Of a DNA stretch of 64,000 nt, positions 18,591-28,024 are shown piece after piece (positions within the stretch are counted from its first letter, which is position 1; each line of letters begins with the position of its first letter). Under the pieces are notes generated by a model. It made no database searches. It had not been told where the DNA came from and saw nothing but the letters and a program-made list of their open reading frames with translations. Where the stretch lies: NCBI GenBank assembly GCA_964643725.1, contig CAZXTL010000001.1:124001-188000 (forward strand), in the 5' to 3' direction. A program made the position numbers and the translations under genes. The stretch is from DYQY01 sp964643725 (GTDB lineage: Bacteria > Margulisbacteria > Riflemargulisbacteria > GWF2-35-9 > DYQY01).

Positions 18591-19337
18591 TTACTCGTTC
18601 TGTTCATCTCTTTTTTCTTTGATCTTAAAAATCATGATACCAGCGGATACGCCAGCATTCAAGCTATCTATAGTTGCAGTGATGGGAATCTTTATCAGAA
18701 AATCACATTTTTCTTTAACTAGTCTAGTTATTCCTTTACCTTCATTCCCTATTACCAAGGCTACTCCCATGTCATAGTCTTGCTCTGTGTAGCTAGTTTC
18801 TGCATTCATATCTGTGCCAATAACCCAAACGTTAAGTTTCTTTAAGGTTTCTATAGCGCTAGCGATGTTGGGGACTTTGGCAATTAATATTTGCTCAATG
18901 GCTCCTGTGCTAACCTTAGAAACAATAGGTGTTATTTCAGCTTGTTTTGTTTTAGGTACGATAATCCCATGTACACCTGCCGCAACTGCAGTACGAGCAA
19001 TTGAACCAAAATTATGAGGGTCTTCAATGCCATCCAAGATTATAATAAAAGGTTGTTCGCCAAGTTCCTGCGCAAATTCTACAATTTCTTCAACTTCTAC
19101 GAATTGTCGTTTTGGTATGTAAGCAAGAACTCCTTGGTGTTTAACATTCCTACATTTCATATCAAGGTCCTTTTGTTCAACAAGTCGATAAGGAATATGG
19201 TTATCTACTGCTATTTCGATAATAGCACTGATGCGTTCATCGTGTTTTGAGCTTTTATTAATTAATAGTTGGTGTGTTTTCTGACCGGAAAGAAGCAGTT
19301 GTAGTACTGCATTCTTGCCAACAACGAGATTATTCAT
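18591..19337 (-). CDS. rlmB: SpoU/TrmH-family 2'-O-ribose RNA methyltransferase, RlmB-like
   Basis: 248 residues, the usual length for RlmB, which methylates the ribose of a guanosine in 23S rRNA. An N-terminal substrate-binding domain (1-75) contains HQGVLAYI. The C-terminal SPOUT knot carries all three motifs: DPHNFGSIART near 107, VIGNEGKGI near 196 and SLNAGVSAGIM near 225. The start overlaps the aminotransferase stop by one base (TAATG). The exact target, 23S rRNA or a tRNA, cannot be told from sequence alone. Confidence 0.9.
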   Translation of the reverse strand: MNNLVVGKNAVLQLLLSGQKTHQLLINKSSKHDERISAIIEIAVDNHIPYRLVEQKDLDMKCRNVKHQGVLAYIPKRQFVEVEEIVEFAQELGEQPFIIILDGIEDPHNFGSIARTAVAAGVHGIIVPKTKQAEITPIVSKVSTGAIEQILIAKVPNIASAIETLKKLNVWVIGTDMNAETSYTEQDYDMGVALVIGNEGKGITRLVKEKCDFLIKIPITATIDSLNAGVSAGIMIFKIKEKRDEQNE

Positions 19338-20611
19338 TAAAGACTTTCCTTAATGGAGCTGATAAAGATATCAATAGCTTCTTTAGCTTGTGATTTTGTG
19401 ATAATAAGCGCTGGGATTAAACGAATGACTTGGTCATTGTCACCGCAGCTAATTAGAATAAGACCTTTTTCAAGGGCTTTTAGTTTGATTTTTTTGACTA
19501 TGTCAGAATCTGGCTCTTTAGTTGTAGGGTTTATGAATTCAACACCTATCATTAGTCCTACTCCTCGAACATCTCCGATAACTGGTAGACTTTTTTTAGC
19601 TTCGTTAAGAAGTGATGATATTAGCTTTCCAGTCTCGTAGGCATTATCAAGCATGCCTTCTTCCTCAATTGCATCTATTGTGGCAAGCGAGGCAGCGCAA
19701 GATACTGGATTGCCGATATAGGTTCCTCCATGTGCGCTGGTAGTCCATTTATCCATTAATTCTTTTTTGGCAACACAAGCGCCTAATGGCATTCCAGAAG
19801 CAATCCCTTTAGCAAGCGCTACTATGTCTGGGACAACATCATAGTGTTCCATGGCAAACATAGTTCCAGTACGGCCAAAACCTGATTGAACTTCGTCAAA
19901 AATCAATAGAATCCCGTTCTTTTCGGTAAATTTTCTTAGTTCTTGGATAAACTCTACAGGAGCAGGAACATAACCGCCTTCGCCTAGGATAGGTTCAATT
20001 ATAACTGCAGCGATATCGTTATTTTCAATAATTGCTTTTTTGAAACTAGCAATACATTGAAATACGTATTCTCTGTATTCGATAGTATTGTTATGAAAGT
20101 GGTAAGGATATTCAAGACGGATGATGTCCTCTATCAGCCAGCCCTCATAGCCTTTTTTATATTTTTCTTTGTATGTAACTGATAACGCTCCTAAGGTTCT
20201 GCCATGAAAGGCGTGAGTAAAGGCAATAATTTTGCTTTTTTTAGTTACGTATTTAGCAAGCTTGAGGCTAGCTTCAACTGCCTCTGACCCACTTTGAGAG
20301 AAGACAACAGATGCTTCTTTAAAAGGTAGCAACTTTACTAAGCGTTCAGCGAGTTTAACGTGAGGTTCATAGTGAGCAATGCCTGCACAAATGTGTATTA
20401 GTTGAGATGCTTGTCTAGTAATAGCTTTGACTACTTTTGGGTGACAATGTCCTGTGTTAGTTACCCCAATGCCACAGGTAAAATCTATATATCTTTTACC
20501 GTCCGTATCAAAAAGGTAAATGCCTTGGCCACTGACAACTTCCAAATCAGGAAAATATTTTCCTAATACAGGAGAGATGTATTTTATAGCTTTTTCTTTT
20601 AGTATTCCCAT
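19337..20611 (-). CDS. gabT: Class III PLP aminotransferase, 4-aminobutyrate aminotransferase type
   Basis: 424 residues. Class III fold with the expected PLP elements: SGSEAVEASLK near 106, the FHGRTLGALS segment near 138, DEVQSGFGRTG near 240 and the Schiff-base Lys in LAKGIASGMPLG near 269. The overall pattern (HICAGIAHYEP, EPILGEGGY) fits GabT and related omega-amino acid transaminases better than acetylornithine aminotransferase; the substrate is not certain. It is first in the operon ending in fmt. The promoter's -10 box lies only 6 bases before the ATG and there is no ribosome binding site, so the mRNA is probably leaderless. Confidence 0.85.
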   Translation of the reverse strand: MGILKEKAIKYISPVLGKYFPDLEVVSGQGIYLFDTDGKRYIDFTCGIGVTNTGHCHPKVVKAITRQASQLIHICAGIAHYEPHVKLAERLVKLLPFKEASVVFSQSGSEAVEASLKLAKYVTKKSKIIAFTHAFHGRTLGALSVTYKEKYKKGYEGWLIEDIIRLEYPYHFHNNTIEYREYVFQCIASFKKAIIENNDIAAVIIEPILGEGGYVPAPVEFIQELRKFTEKNGILLIFDEVQSGFGRTGTMFAMEHYDVVPDIVALAKGIASGMPLGACVAKKELMDKWTTSAHGGTYIGNPVSCAASLATIDAIEEEGMLDNAYETGKLISSLLNEAKKSLPVIGDVRGVGLMIGVEFINPTTKEPDSDIVKKIKLKALEKGLILISCGDNDQVIRLIPALIITKSQAKEAIDIFISSIKESL

Positions 20612-20617
20612 GAGGGT

Positions 20618-20647
20618 ATTATACCGTTTAATGGTTTACTTCGACAA
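20618..20647 (-). promoter_or_regulatory. Promoter of the aminotransferase operon, probably leaderless
   Basis: On the minus strand: TTGTCG (20642-20647), 18-base spacer, TATAAT (20618-20623), then six bases (ACCCTC) and the ATG at 20611. Transcription would start at or next to the A of the start codon. The -35 box lies inside the dispersed repeat at 20638-20657. Confidence 0.65.
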
Positions 20648-20657
20648 TGCTCAGTAC
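20638..20657. repeat. Partial copy of the ACTTCGAC...GCTCAGT repeat
   Basis: Matches the left part of the element at 11430 but lacks the closing CGAAGT arm. It overlaps the -35 box of the aminotransferase operon. Confidence 0.45.
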
Positions 20658-20679
20658 AGGCATTGGTTTAATGACAGAA

Positions 20680-23433
20680 TTACTTTTCTAGTGTCTCTTG
20701 TACCTTAGCGTTTAGAGTTACTAACGTAAATGGTTTTTCTATAAAGTGGATATCTTTCTCTAGTACGCCATGTTTTGCTATTACATCAGCAGTATATCCA
20801 GACATAAATAAGCATTTAATGTTTGGATAAATTGAACGTATTTTTATAGATAGTTCTCTGCCATTCATTTTAGGCATAATCAAGTCTGTAATTAGTAAGT
20901 CAATCAATGGCTTTGATTGTATTATTTTAAGTGCTTCTTCTGCTGATTCAGCTGGAATAACGATATGTCCTTGTAACTCTAACATGCCGACGGTCATTTC
21001 TCTTACCATTGGCTCGTCCTCAACCAGCAGTATCGTTTTTTTGTCACAGGTGGGCGTTGGGGTTTTTAATACTTTTGTTTTTTTGCTACCTTCTGATATT
21101 TCACCAGCATGATTTGGTAAATAAACATTGAAGGTTGTGCCTGTTCCAACTGTGCTAGTTACTGTAATGAAGCCATTATTCTGTTTTAAGATACCGTAAA
21201 TCGTTGATAGTCCAAGACCTGTTCCTTTGCCAAGTCCTTTGGTAGTAAAGAAAGGTTCAAAGATTTTAGAAATTGTTTCTTTATCCATGCCGCATCCATT
21301 GTCAGTAATTGTTAATTGAACATAACTTCCCGGAAGGTAATCGGTGTTTTCTTGGCAGTATGTTTTATCAAAGCAGACAATGTCTGTTTTGATTGATATT
21401 TCTCCATTGTTTTTAATAGCTTCTTTGGCGTTTATACATAGATTTGCAAGTATTTGGTCAAGTTGGGAGGGGTCAATTTTTATAGTATCTACGTTTTTGT
21501 TAGGTTTCCATGTAAGTTCTATGTTCTCACCAACTAGGCTTTTTAGTAAACTCATCATTTCTAAAATGGTTTTATTTAAATTGAGTATTTTTGGAGACAT
21601 TGTTTGTTTGCGCGCAAAAGTAAGAAGTTGTTTCGTAAGATTAGCAGAACGTTCTGCCGCGTTTTTGATTTGTATAAGGCTATTAAATAATGGGTTATTC
21701 CTATCTGTTTTTTTAAGTAAAAGTTCTGTTTGTCCTAGGATTACACCAAGCATATTATTAAAGTCATGGGCAATTCCGCCGGCAAGTTGTCCTACTGAGT
21801 CCATCTTTTGTGATTGAGCAAGTTGCACTTGAACCTTTGCATGTTCTTTTTCGGCAATTTTTTGATCGGTGATGTCAATTGAAAATCCTAGCAAAAATTC
21901 TGCCTCGCCAGATTTGTTAAGTACTGGTACCTTTAGTGTTCTTAGTATTCTTTCTCCTTTATCATGTGTTTGGATTGGTTCTTCTGAGATGTCTATATTT
22001 TCTTTTTTAGATAAAGTTTCTCGGTCTTTCTTAATAAAGAATTCAGCTTGTTCTTTGGGGAAGAAGTCATAGTCGTTTTTGCCTAGAAGCTCTTCTTTTG
22101 TAATCCCAAGCAGTTTTTCGCCGGTGCGATTCATTAGCGCGAACCTTAATTCTTTAGCGTCTTTTAGAAATAACATTACAGGAAGGCTTTCGACGACGTA
22201 CTCAAAAAGTCGTTTTTCTTGAAACATAGCTTTTTCATTGTTCTTACGTTCAGTAATATCAATAGCATAGCCGGTTGTTCCAAGTATTTCACCATTGTTA
22301 TTAAAGACAGGTTGCTTAAAGGTTTCAAACCATCTGATTTCTCCTTTATGAAGGATTTGTTCTTCTACAATAGATGATAGTTTTGTTTCTATAATTTTAT
22401 TATCATCATCAACGTATTTCTGGGCTAATTCCTTGGGCCAAATATCAAAATCAGTTTTGCCTAAAACAAGGGTAGGATTATTTATATTACAGGCGTCAGC
22501 AAAAGATTGATTTACAGAAAGGAATTGACCATTTTCGTTTTTTAACCACATTAATCCAGGTTGGTTTTCAATAATGGTTCTTAAATAGGATTCTCTTAGA
22601 CGTGTGTCATTTTCAATATTTTTATTTTCAGTTATGTCAGACACAATGGATGCTATGGAAAATCCTTTACTTGTTGGAATTATGGAAGTAGAGCTATTAA
22701 TAATAGCCTTAGCTCCATTTGATCTAACGATAGCAACATTGTGATGAGAGTAATTATCTGCGGATTTACCGTTGAGAATATCTAGTGTATTTGTTTTAAG
22801 TTGTTCATACAAGGCAGGAGTTTTGTGCTCAGGCGGAACAAATTGGTATTGTATGTCCCATAAATACTGATCAATAGCTTCTTTTTTTATTAATCCAAAT
22901 GTCTTCTCAGAAGACTGGTTCCAGATTGTAATTTTCCCTTCCTCATCTGTTTTGATTACTGCATCTTTTATGTTTTCAACTAGAAGCCTATAATTGTTTT
23001 CGTTTTCAATGACAGCTGTCTCTGCTTTTTTGTATTCGGTTATATCTCTAAGCATAGACTGATAAAGACCAGAAGCCATTAATTTGCTGGACATTTCAAC
23101 TATTCTTTTTGTTTTGTCAGAGAGAAGAATTGTTCGAACGGTTGTGATAATTTGTCCTTTGTTGAGTAAGTCAAAGCGGAAAGGGTTTTCAATAAGGCAT
23201 TCCTTTTCCCATGGTAAATCTTTTATGTGTTTGTTTAATATTTTTGAAGCTGTATTAAGCCCAAACATATTGAAAAGGGCGGGATTAGCATAAATAATGA
23301 TACCCTTTGAATTACCAATAATTATTCCGTTAGGGGATAAATTAATTATTTCTTCGTACATTAATTTATCGATTTGTGGGTTTGTGTTTAGTTTTTTTAT
23401 TTTGAAGACATTGTTTATGATGGATTTTAACAT
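20680..23433 (-). CDS. Soluble hybrid sensor histidine kinase with four PAS domains and a receiver
   Basis: 917 residues with no membrane segment, so it senses something in the cytoplasm. Order: PAS at about 25-135 (LSPNGIIIGNSKG), PAS at 140-265, PAS at 275-395 and PAS at 400-525, the last two with C-terminal motifs ending DIT(E/D). Then HisKA with the phosphorylated His in GGIAHDFNN near 555, a HATPase domain near 610-770 (NLCINAKEAI, DNGCGMD, GTGLGLST), and a C-terminal receiver near 795-917 (VEDEP, phospho-acceptor Asp in ITDLIMP). The HDFNN form is that of HWE-unrelated, NtrB-like kinases with a receiver tail. No output regulator is adjacent. A strong promoter lies upstream. Confidence 0.93.
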   Translation of the reverse strand: MLKSIINNVFKIKKLNTNPQIDKLMYEEIINLSPNGIIIGNSKGIIIYANPALFNMFGLNTASKILNKHIKDLPWEKECLIENPFRFDLLNKGQIITTVRTILLSDKTKRIVEMSSKLMASGLYQSMLRDITEYKKAETAVIENENNYRLLVENIKDAVIKTDEEGKITIWNQSSEKTFGLIKKEAIDQYLWDIQYQFVPPEHKTPALYEQLKTNTLDILNGKSADNYSHHNVAIVRSNGAKAIINSSTSIIPTSKGFSIASIVSDITENKNIENDTRLRESYLRTIIENQPGLMWLKNENGQFLSVNQSFADACNINNPTLVLGKTDFDIWPKELAQKYVDDDNKIIETKLSSIVEEQILHKGEIRWFETFKQPVFNNNGEILGTTGYAIDITERKNNEKAMFQEKRLFEYVVESLPVMLFLKDAKELRFALMNRTGEKLLGITKEELLGKNDYDFFPKEQAEFFIKKDRETLSKKENIDISEEPIQTHDKGERILRTLKVPVLNKSGEAEFLLGFSIDITDQKIAEKEHAKVQVQLAQSQKMDSVGQLAGGIAHDFNNMLGVILGQTELLLKKTDRNNPLFNSLIQIKNAAERSANLTKQLLTFARKQTMSPKILNLNKTILEMMSLLKSLVGENIELTWKPNKNVDTIKIDPSQLDQILANLCINAKEAIKNNGEISIKTDIVCFDKTYCQENTDYLPGSYVQLTITDNGCGMDKETISKIFEPFFTTKGLGKGTGLGLSTIYGILKQNNGFITVTSTVGTGTTFNVYLPNHAGEISEGSKKTKVLKTPTPTCDKKTILLVEDEPMVREMTVGMLELQGHIVIPAESAEEALKIIQSKPLIDLLITDLIMPKMNGRELSIKIRSIYPNIKCLFMSGYTADVIAKHGVLEKDIHFIEKPFTLVTLNAKVQETLEK

Positions 23434-23496
23434 ATGTTACTTCTTTCACTATAAACATCAAATAAAAATAGAATTGTGATTTATTTACGTAACTTG

Positions 23497-23526
23497 ATTA
23501 TATAGGAGTAGTTTCATTAAAGTCAA
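23497..23526 (-). promoter_or_regulatory. Sigma70-like promoter of the hybrid kinase gene
   Basis: On the minus strand: TTGACT (23521-23526), 18-base spacer, TATAAT (23497-23502). The transcript would have a leader of roughly 55-60 bases before the ATG at 23433. Confidence 0.7.
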
Positions 23527-23565
23527 ATCTTCGGGAGAATATAGCTATAAATTCATATATTGCTT

Positions 23566-23571
23566 TATAAT
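23566..23571 (+). promoter_or_regulatory. Candidate -10 box of the glycosyltransferase gene
   Basis: TATAAT in the context TTGCTTTATAATA, 23 bases before the start codon; no good -35 at the right distance. The same GCTTTATAAT word precedes ettA at 25456-25465. Confidence 0.4.
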
Positions 23572-23594
23572 AAAGGATAATATGGGAGAAAATT

Positions 23595-25172
23595 ATGATT
23601 GATAAATACAATAAAATACTAATTATTGGCATGGTTTTATTTGCAATAATTAGTCTGTTGACGATTGCGATAAATCCTCTAATTATTGATGATGCTTCAA
23701 TGTATGCTTTGGCTATAAAAAATGCTGTTATTTATAATGCTTGGTTCGCTCCTGTTTTTACTCCTGGTGATATCTCCTCATATTTAGATAAACCACCGCT
23801 TGGGATTTGGATATTATCTATAATTCCAAAGATATTTGGAGTTACGGTAGTAACGGTTCACATAACAAATGTGTTTGTGTTTTTTTTGCTGGGGTGGTTT
23901 TTATATCGGTTTCTTTTAAAAGAAGCAGATAGAGATACTGCAGTTTTTTCTGTAATGGTTGCTCTTACAAGTTTAATTCTAGTTATATTTTCTAGGACTC
24001 CTAAGCTTGATATGCTGATTGCTTTGACTTTAATGCTTAGCCATTTTGAGCTTTTTAAGTTTATTAAATATAAGAAGTTAAAACATGCTTATTTGTTTAC
24101 CTTTTTTTGTGCGATAGGCTTCCTTATTAAGAGTGGATTTGCTTTGGTTTTTCCAGTAATGACGATATTTTCTTTATTGATTTTTAAGGACATTCGAGTT
24201 TTTTTGTTTAGAACGCTTTTCAGTAAACACGGCATATTAAATGTTATATTTTTTATAGTAATAATTTCATCAGTTTTATTAATGCAAAAGCCATTCTTTG
24301 GTGAGCTGTGGATAGACTACCTAAAGTCTTTTACAATCACTAGTAAATATAATACAAGCTATCTTGGACTTACCTTCAATTTGTCAGCAATAATTCTTTT
24401 AGTTTTATCTGTTTTTCCTTGGATTGGTTGTTTGATTGTAAGTTTAAAAGAAATTAATAAAGAATTTAATTTTTATGTATTTACTTTGCTTTGGTTGATT
24501 TCAAATACAGTTTTTGTAATATTGTTTTATAAACAAACAGATGTAAGAACTTTTGTAATGCTTTCGGTGCCTTTGATAATTTTAATAGCTTCCAGTCTTT
24601 CAACTGTATTAAGTGTGAAGAAGAGAAATACAACAGCTTTTGTTGTTAATCTTCTTTTAGGGATTATTTTCCTGCTAGGGACAATACTTTTAGTAAGCAA
24701 AAATGATGTTTTGTTTTTACTTGCGATGTGTTTTTCTTTAGTTTTCTTTTCTTTTTCTCTGTTTTATATAAGACCAACAAGAAAGATATTAGTTATTACT
24801 TTCCTTATAATTTGTTTAAGTTATACTGTATTATTTTTTCAAGTAAGTGGAATAGTTGACCGAAACAATGATTTTAAAAAGTATCCTGAAATTATTAGCA
24901 GTTATCAAAAGATTGGCTACAAATTTGTTATTTTTAGACCAGCCGGCAGACCAACAGTAATGAGTAATGACCATACGTATATTGATTTCATTAAAGGGCC
25001 AGCTGATTACTATGTTTGGGAGTATGTAAGGATGGAAGCGCTTATAGCTAAGACAAATACTATTCTAGTTTTAGACCCTCAGAGCTTAGCTAGACTTAAA
25101 GGTAACGAGAAGTTAGAGGTGTTAGAAAGAAATAGAGATTCGGTATTAGTTGTAAGCAATAGTGTGCGGTAG
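23595..25172 (+). CDS. PMT/ArnT-type (GT39/GT83-like) membrane glycosyltransferase
   Basis: 525 residues, with about eleven hydrophobic segments across the whole length. The first periplasmic loop has the acidic pair of the family (IIDDASMYA near 32) and the second has YLDKPPLGIW near 63, as in ArnT and protein O-mannosyltransferases. Such enzymes use a polyprenyl-phosphate sugar and transfer it outside the inner membrane to lipid A, a glycan or a protein. The substrate here is unknown. GGGAG lies 7 bases before the ATG. It stands alone between the divergent kinase gene and a repeat region, and has no obvious partner genes. Confidence 0.85.
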   Translation: MIDKYNKILIIGMVLFAIISLLTIAINPLIIDDASMYALAIKNAVIYNAWFAPVFTPGDISSYLDKPPLGIWILSIIPKIFGVTVVTVHITNVFVFFLLGWFLYRFLLKEADRDTAVFSVMVALTSLILVIFSRTPKLDMLIALTLMLSHFELFKFIKYKKLKHAYLFTFFCAIGFLIKSGFALVFPVMTIFSLLIFKDIRVFLFRTLFSKHGILNVIFFIVIISSVLLMQKPFFGELWIDYLKSFTITSKYNTSYLGLTFNLSAIILLVLSVFPWIGCLIVSLKEINKEFNFYVFTLLWLISNTVFVILFYKQTDVRTFVMLSVPLIILIASSLSTVLSVKKRNTTAFVVNLLLGIIFLLGTILLVSKNDVLFLLAMCFSLVFFSFSLFYIRPTRKILVITFLIICLSYTVLFFQVSGIVDRNNDFKKYPEIISSYQKIGYKFVIFRPAGRPTVMSNDHTYIDFIKGPADYYVWEYVRMEALIAKTNTILVLDPQSLARLKGNEKLEVLERNRDSVLVVSNSVR

Positions 25173-25183
25173 TTTTGCGTTTT

Positions 25184-25368
25184 GTCATCCTGAACTTGAT
25201 TCAGGATCCAGTCATATATTAAATTTGACCATTACAAAACATTAAGTAGATTATTAATTGAATATAGACTAATAAATAGTCCCTAATTTAAGCTTATAAT
25301 AGTAAACTAGCTGCTTCAATATTTAAATAAACAGTAAGACTGGATCCCGGATCGGAGTCCGGGATGAC
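25184..25368. repeat. Element bounded by two ~30-bp inverted repeats, each itself a hairpin
   Basis: Left arm 25184-25213 reads GTCATCCTGAA...GATCCAGTC. Right arm 25338-25368 is its imperfect reverse complement (starts GACTGGATCC, ends GGGATGAC). Each arm is itself a hairpin: TCCTGAA/TTCAGGA and CCCGGA/TCCGGG. The 124 bases between are AT-rich and non-coding. GGGATGAC recurs at 25399-25406. The GTCATCC...GGATCC type of palindrome is known as a dispersed element in many bacteria. The whole 25173-25491 gap holds no gene. Confidence 0.75.
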
Positions 25369-25459
25369 ATTTCGTCAACGAATTACTTAACTTGTACAGG
25401 GATGACATTCAAAAATACAGTTTAATAAATCAAAGTAGCCACAAATCAATATTTCGCTT

Positions 25460-25465
25460 TATAAT
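25460..25465 (+). promoter_or_regulatory. Candidate -10 box of ettA
   Basis: TATAAT in TTCGCTTTATAATT, 26 bases before the ATG at 25492; -35 not clear. GGGAG precedes the start codon. Confidence 0.4.
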
Positions 25466-25491
25466 TATTAAAAAGGTTAAGGGAGTGCATT

Positions 25492-27171
25492 ATGGCAGAT
25501 GAAATTAATAAAATAATATATTCAATGTATAAGGTATGTAAGTTTTATGATAAGAAACCAATAATTAAAGATATTTCGCTTTCGTATTTTTATGGAGCAA
25601 AAATCGGAGTACTTGGGCTTAATGGATCAGGTAAAAGTACACTTCTAAGGATACTGGCTGGTACAGATCAAGATTTTCAAGGCAAGATTTCGCTTACTCC
25701 TGGTTATACTATAGGTTATTTGGAACAGGAACCTAAACTAGATCCAAATATGACTGTAAAGCAAGTAGTAGAGCAAGGCATGCAGGAACTAGTTGATTTA
25801 ATGAAAGAATATAATGCAATAAATGATAAATTCTCTGAGCCTATGTCCGATGCAGAAATGGATAAGCTGCTTGAAAAACAAGGTAAAGTGCAAGAAAAGC
25901 TTGATGCTAAGGATGCTTGGGATATAGATTCTAAGCTTGAAATGGCGATGGATTCATTGCGTTGTCCTGAAGGTGATACTCTTATAAAAGTGTTATCTGG
26001 TGGAGAATTAAGACGAGTTGCGCTTTGTAGATTATTGTTACAGAAGCCTGATGTTTTATTGTTAGATGAGCCTACAAATCATTTAGATGCAGAAACAGTT
26101 GATTGGCTTGAGCAACACCTTCAGCGTTATGAAGGTACAGTTATTGCTGTAACACATGACCGTTATTTCTTAGATAATGTTGCTGGTTGGATACTTGAGT
26201 TAGATAGAGGAGAGGGTATCCCTTGGAAAGGTAATTATTCTTCTTGGTTAGAGCAAAAACAGAAAAGATTACAGAATGAAGAAAAGTCAGAATCAGAAAG
26301 ACAGAAAACGTTAAAAAGAGAACTAGAATGGATACGAATGACCCCTAAAGGTCGTCAAGTTAAAGCGAAGGCGCATATTAAAGCATATGAAACGTTACTT
26401 GCTGACGAACAAGAGAAGAGATCAACTGATTTGGAAATATTTATACCAACAGGCAGAAAGCTTGGAACCAGCGTTATAGAGGCTAAAAATGTAAGTAAGG
26501 GCTACGGAGATAGATTATTAGTAGAGAATATGGATTTTGTTCTTCCGCCTGGAGGGATTGTTGGAGTAATCGGACCGAACGGAGCTGGGAAGACAACGCT
26601 TTTTAGAATGATTATTGGAGCGGAGAAACCTGATTCTGGTACCATCAAAGTTGGAGAGACAGTAGAGCTAGCCTATGTTGACCAGTCCCGCGATGACCTC
26701 GATCCAACCAAAAGCATCTGGGAAGTTATTTCAGAATCGCAAGAGGTTATTCAAATGGGTAAGCGCGAAATCAATTCACGTGCCTATGTTTCAAGATTTA
26801 ACTTTTCAGGTACTGACCAACAAAAGAAAGTTGGTCAAATATCTGGGGGAGAACGTAATAGGGTACATTTGGCTAAGCTGCTTAAGTCTGGCTCAAATGT
26901 TATTTTACTAGATGAACCTACTAATGATTTAGACGTTAATACAATAAGAGCTTTAGAAGATGCTTTAGAGAATTTTGCTGGTTGCGCAGTTGTTATAAGC
27001 CATGACCGTTGGTTCTTAGACCGTATTGCAACACATATTTTAGCTTTTGAAGGTGATAGTAAAGTTGTTTGGTTTGAAGGTAATTATTCTGAGTATGCTG
27101 AAGATAAAAAGAAGCGTACAGGTAATGACCAACCACATAGAATAAAGTATCGCAAATTAACTAGAGGGTAG
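25492..27171 (+). CDS. ettA: ABC-F protein, energy-dependent translational throttle EttA
   Basis: 559 residues, the standard EttA length. Two ATP-binding cassettes without membrane segments. First: GLNGSGKST near 43, LSGGELRR near 167 and LLLDEPTNHLD near 187. Second: GPNGAGKTT near 363, ISGGERNR near 449 and LLDEPTNDLD near 475. The arm insertion (DLMKEYNAINDKFSEP near 105-120) and the inter-cassette linker (IRMTPKGRQVKAKAHI near 280-295) are those of EttA, which sits in the ribosomal E site and gates the first peptide bond according to ATP level. Its last 11 bases overlap the end of the facing lipoprotein gene. Confidence 0.95.
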   Translation: MADEINKIIYSMYKVCKFYDKKPIIKDISLSYFYGAKIGVLGLNGSGKSTLLRILAGTDQDFQGKISLTPGYTIGYLEQEPKLDPNMTVKQVVEQGMQELVDLMKEYNAINDKFSEPMSDAEMDKLLEKQGKVQEKLDAKDAWDIDSKLEMAMDSLRCPEGDTLIKVLSGGELRRVALCRLLLQKPDVLLLDEPTNHLDAETVDWLEQHLQRYEGTVIAVTHDRYFLDNVAGWILELDRGEGIPWKGNYSSWLEQKQKRLQNEEKSESERQKTLKRELEWIRMTPKGRQVKAKAHIKAYETLLADEQEKRSTDLEIFIPTGRKLGTSVIEAKNVSKGYGDRLLVENMDFVLPPGGIVGVIGPNGAGKTTLFRMIIGAEKPDSGTIKVGETVELAYVDQSRDDLDPTKSIWEVISESQEVIQMGKREINSRAYVSRFNFSGTDQQKKVGQISGGERNRVHLAKLLKSGSNVILLDEPTNDLDVNTIRALEDALENFAGCAVVISHDRWFLDRIATHILAFEGDSKVVWFEGNYSEYAEDKKKRTGNDQPHRIKYRKLTRG

Positions 27172-28024
27172 TAGTCTCAAGAGGTTTGTTCTTGAATTGA
27201 TAGTTTAATTTAGACAGAAACGCTTGTGTTGCTAATAGATATGCTTGAAGTTTAACTTTGTTGGCTTCTTGGTTTGTTTTATCTGTAAGGTTTGCAAAGC
27301 CTTCAGATGGAGATTGGATTATTTTAGAAATATCTTGAATAGAGGAATTGATATCCCGACCTGTTTGGATTGCAGGAGCGTTATCCATATTGTAGGTATT
27401 GTCTATTACAGTTTCACCAAGTTTATTAATTATTACTATTTTTGCTGATAAGGTGGCATATTTGTATGTCGTTTTTTGTCCATTTACAACATCAGAGTTT
27501 ATTTTATAACTTAACACTAAAGAAGCAATGGCATCTGTATTTAGATATGCACAAATTTGCTTAGCCTTTTCTTTCGCATTAGCATTAGAGAGGTCAATAA
27601 ATTTATAAGGTGGGATAACATAATATTCTTTGCCAAGTAGCTTTGGTAGTTCTTGAGAAAATGAGTTGTAGTAGTCATCTCTTGCTAATTTAGCTTGGTC
27701 AAACTTGTAAATATTGAATTTATTATAGAAAAAGTCATTTATAAGATTGCTAATAATAATATAAGTTTCAATTTCTTCAGTAGAAATAGGCTTCATTAGC
27801 TTTGAGGGATTAGAAAGAATATTCATTATTTTTGATGGTTCTAGTATATAAGATAAAAGATCATCACTTTTGATTTCTTGTTCTCTATCGATTGTAATGT
27901 TCACTATGGCAACACTTTTTATTTCTTTAAGTTTCTCTTCGTTTACAGTGCAACCTGTAAAAAAAATAAGAAGCAAGAAGGCAAAAGGTATTGCCTTGGG
28001 ATTAAAAATAGAAGTGCATTCCAC
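27161..28024 (-). CDS. Putative lipoprotein, unknown function
   Basis: 287 residues. The N-terminus is a lipoprotein signal: hydrophobic 10-24 and lipobox FTGC, giving the mature Cys at residue 25. Mature part: KSVAIVNITID strand, then a mixed region; the middle (KYATLSAKIVIINKLGETVID) resembles the ABC-type or GNA1162-like lipoproteins that assemble as periplasmic oligomers, but this is weak. The start overlaps the upstream membrane-protein gene by 23 bases, so the two are a translation-coupled pair. The stop end overlaps ettA by 11 bases. Confidence 0.75.
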   Translation of the reverse strand: MECTSIFNPKAIPFAFLLLIFFTGCTVNEEKLKEIKSVAIVNITIDREQEIKSDDLLSYILEPSKIMNILSNPSKLMKPISTEEIETYIIISNLINDFFYNKFNIYKFDQAKLARDDYYNSFSQELPKLLGKEYYVIPPYKFIDLSNANAKEKAKQICAYLNTDAIASLVLSYKINSDVVNGQKTTYKYATLSAKIVIINKLGETVIDNTYNMDNAPAIQTGRDINSSIQDISKIIQSPSEGFANLTDKTNQEANKVKLQAYLLATQAFLSKLNYQFKNKPLETTTL

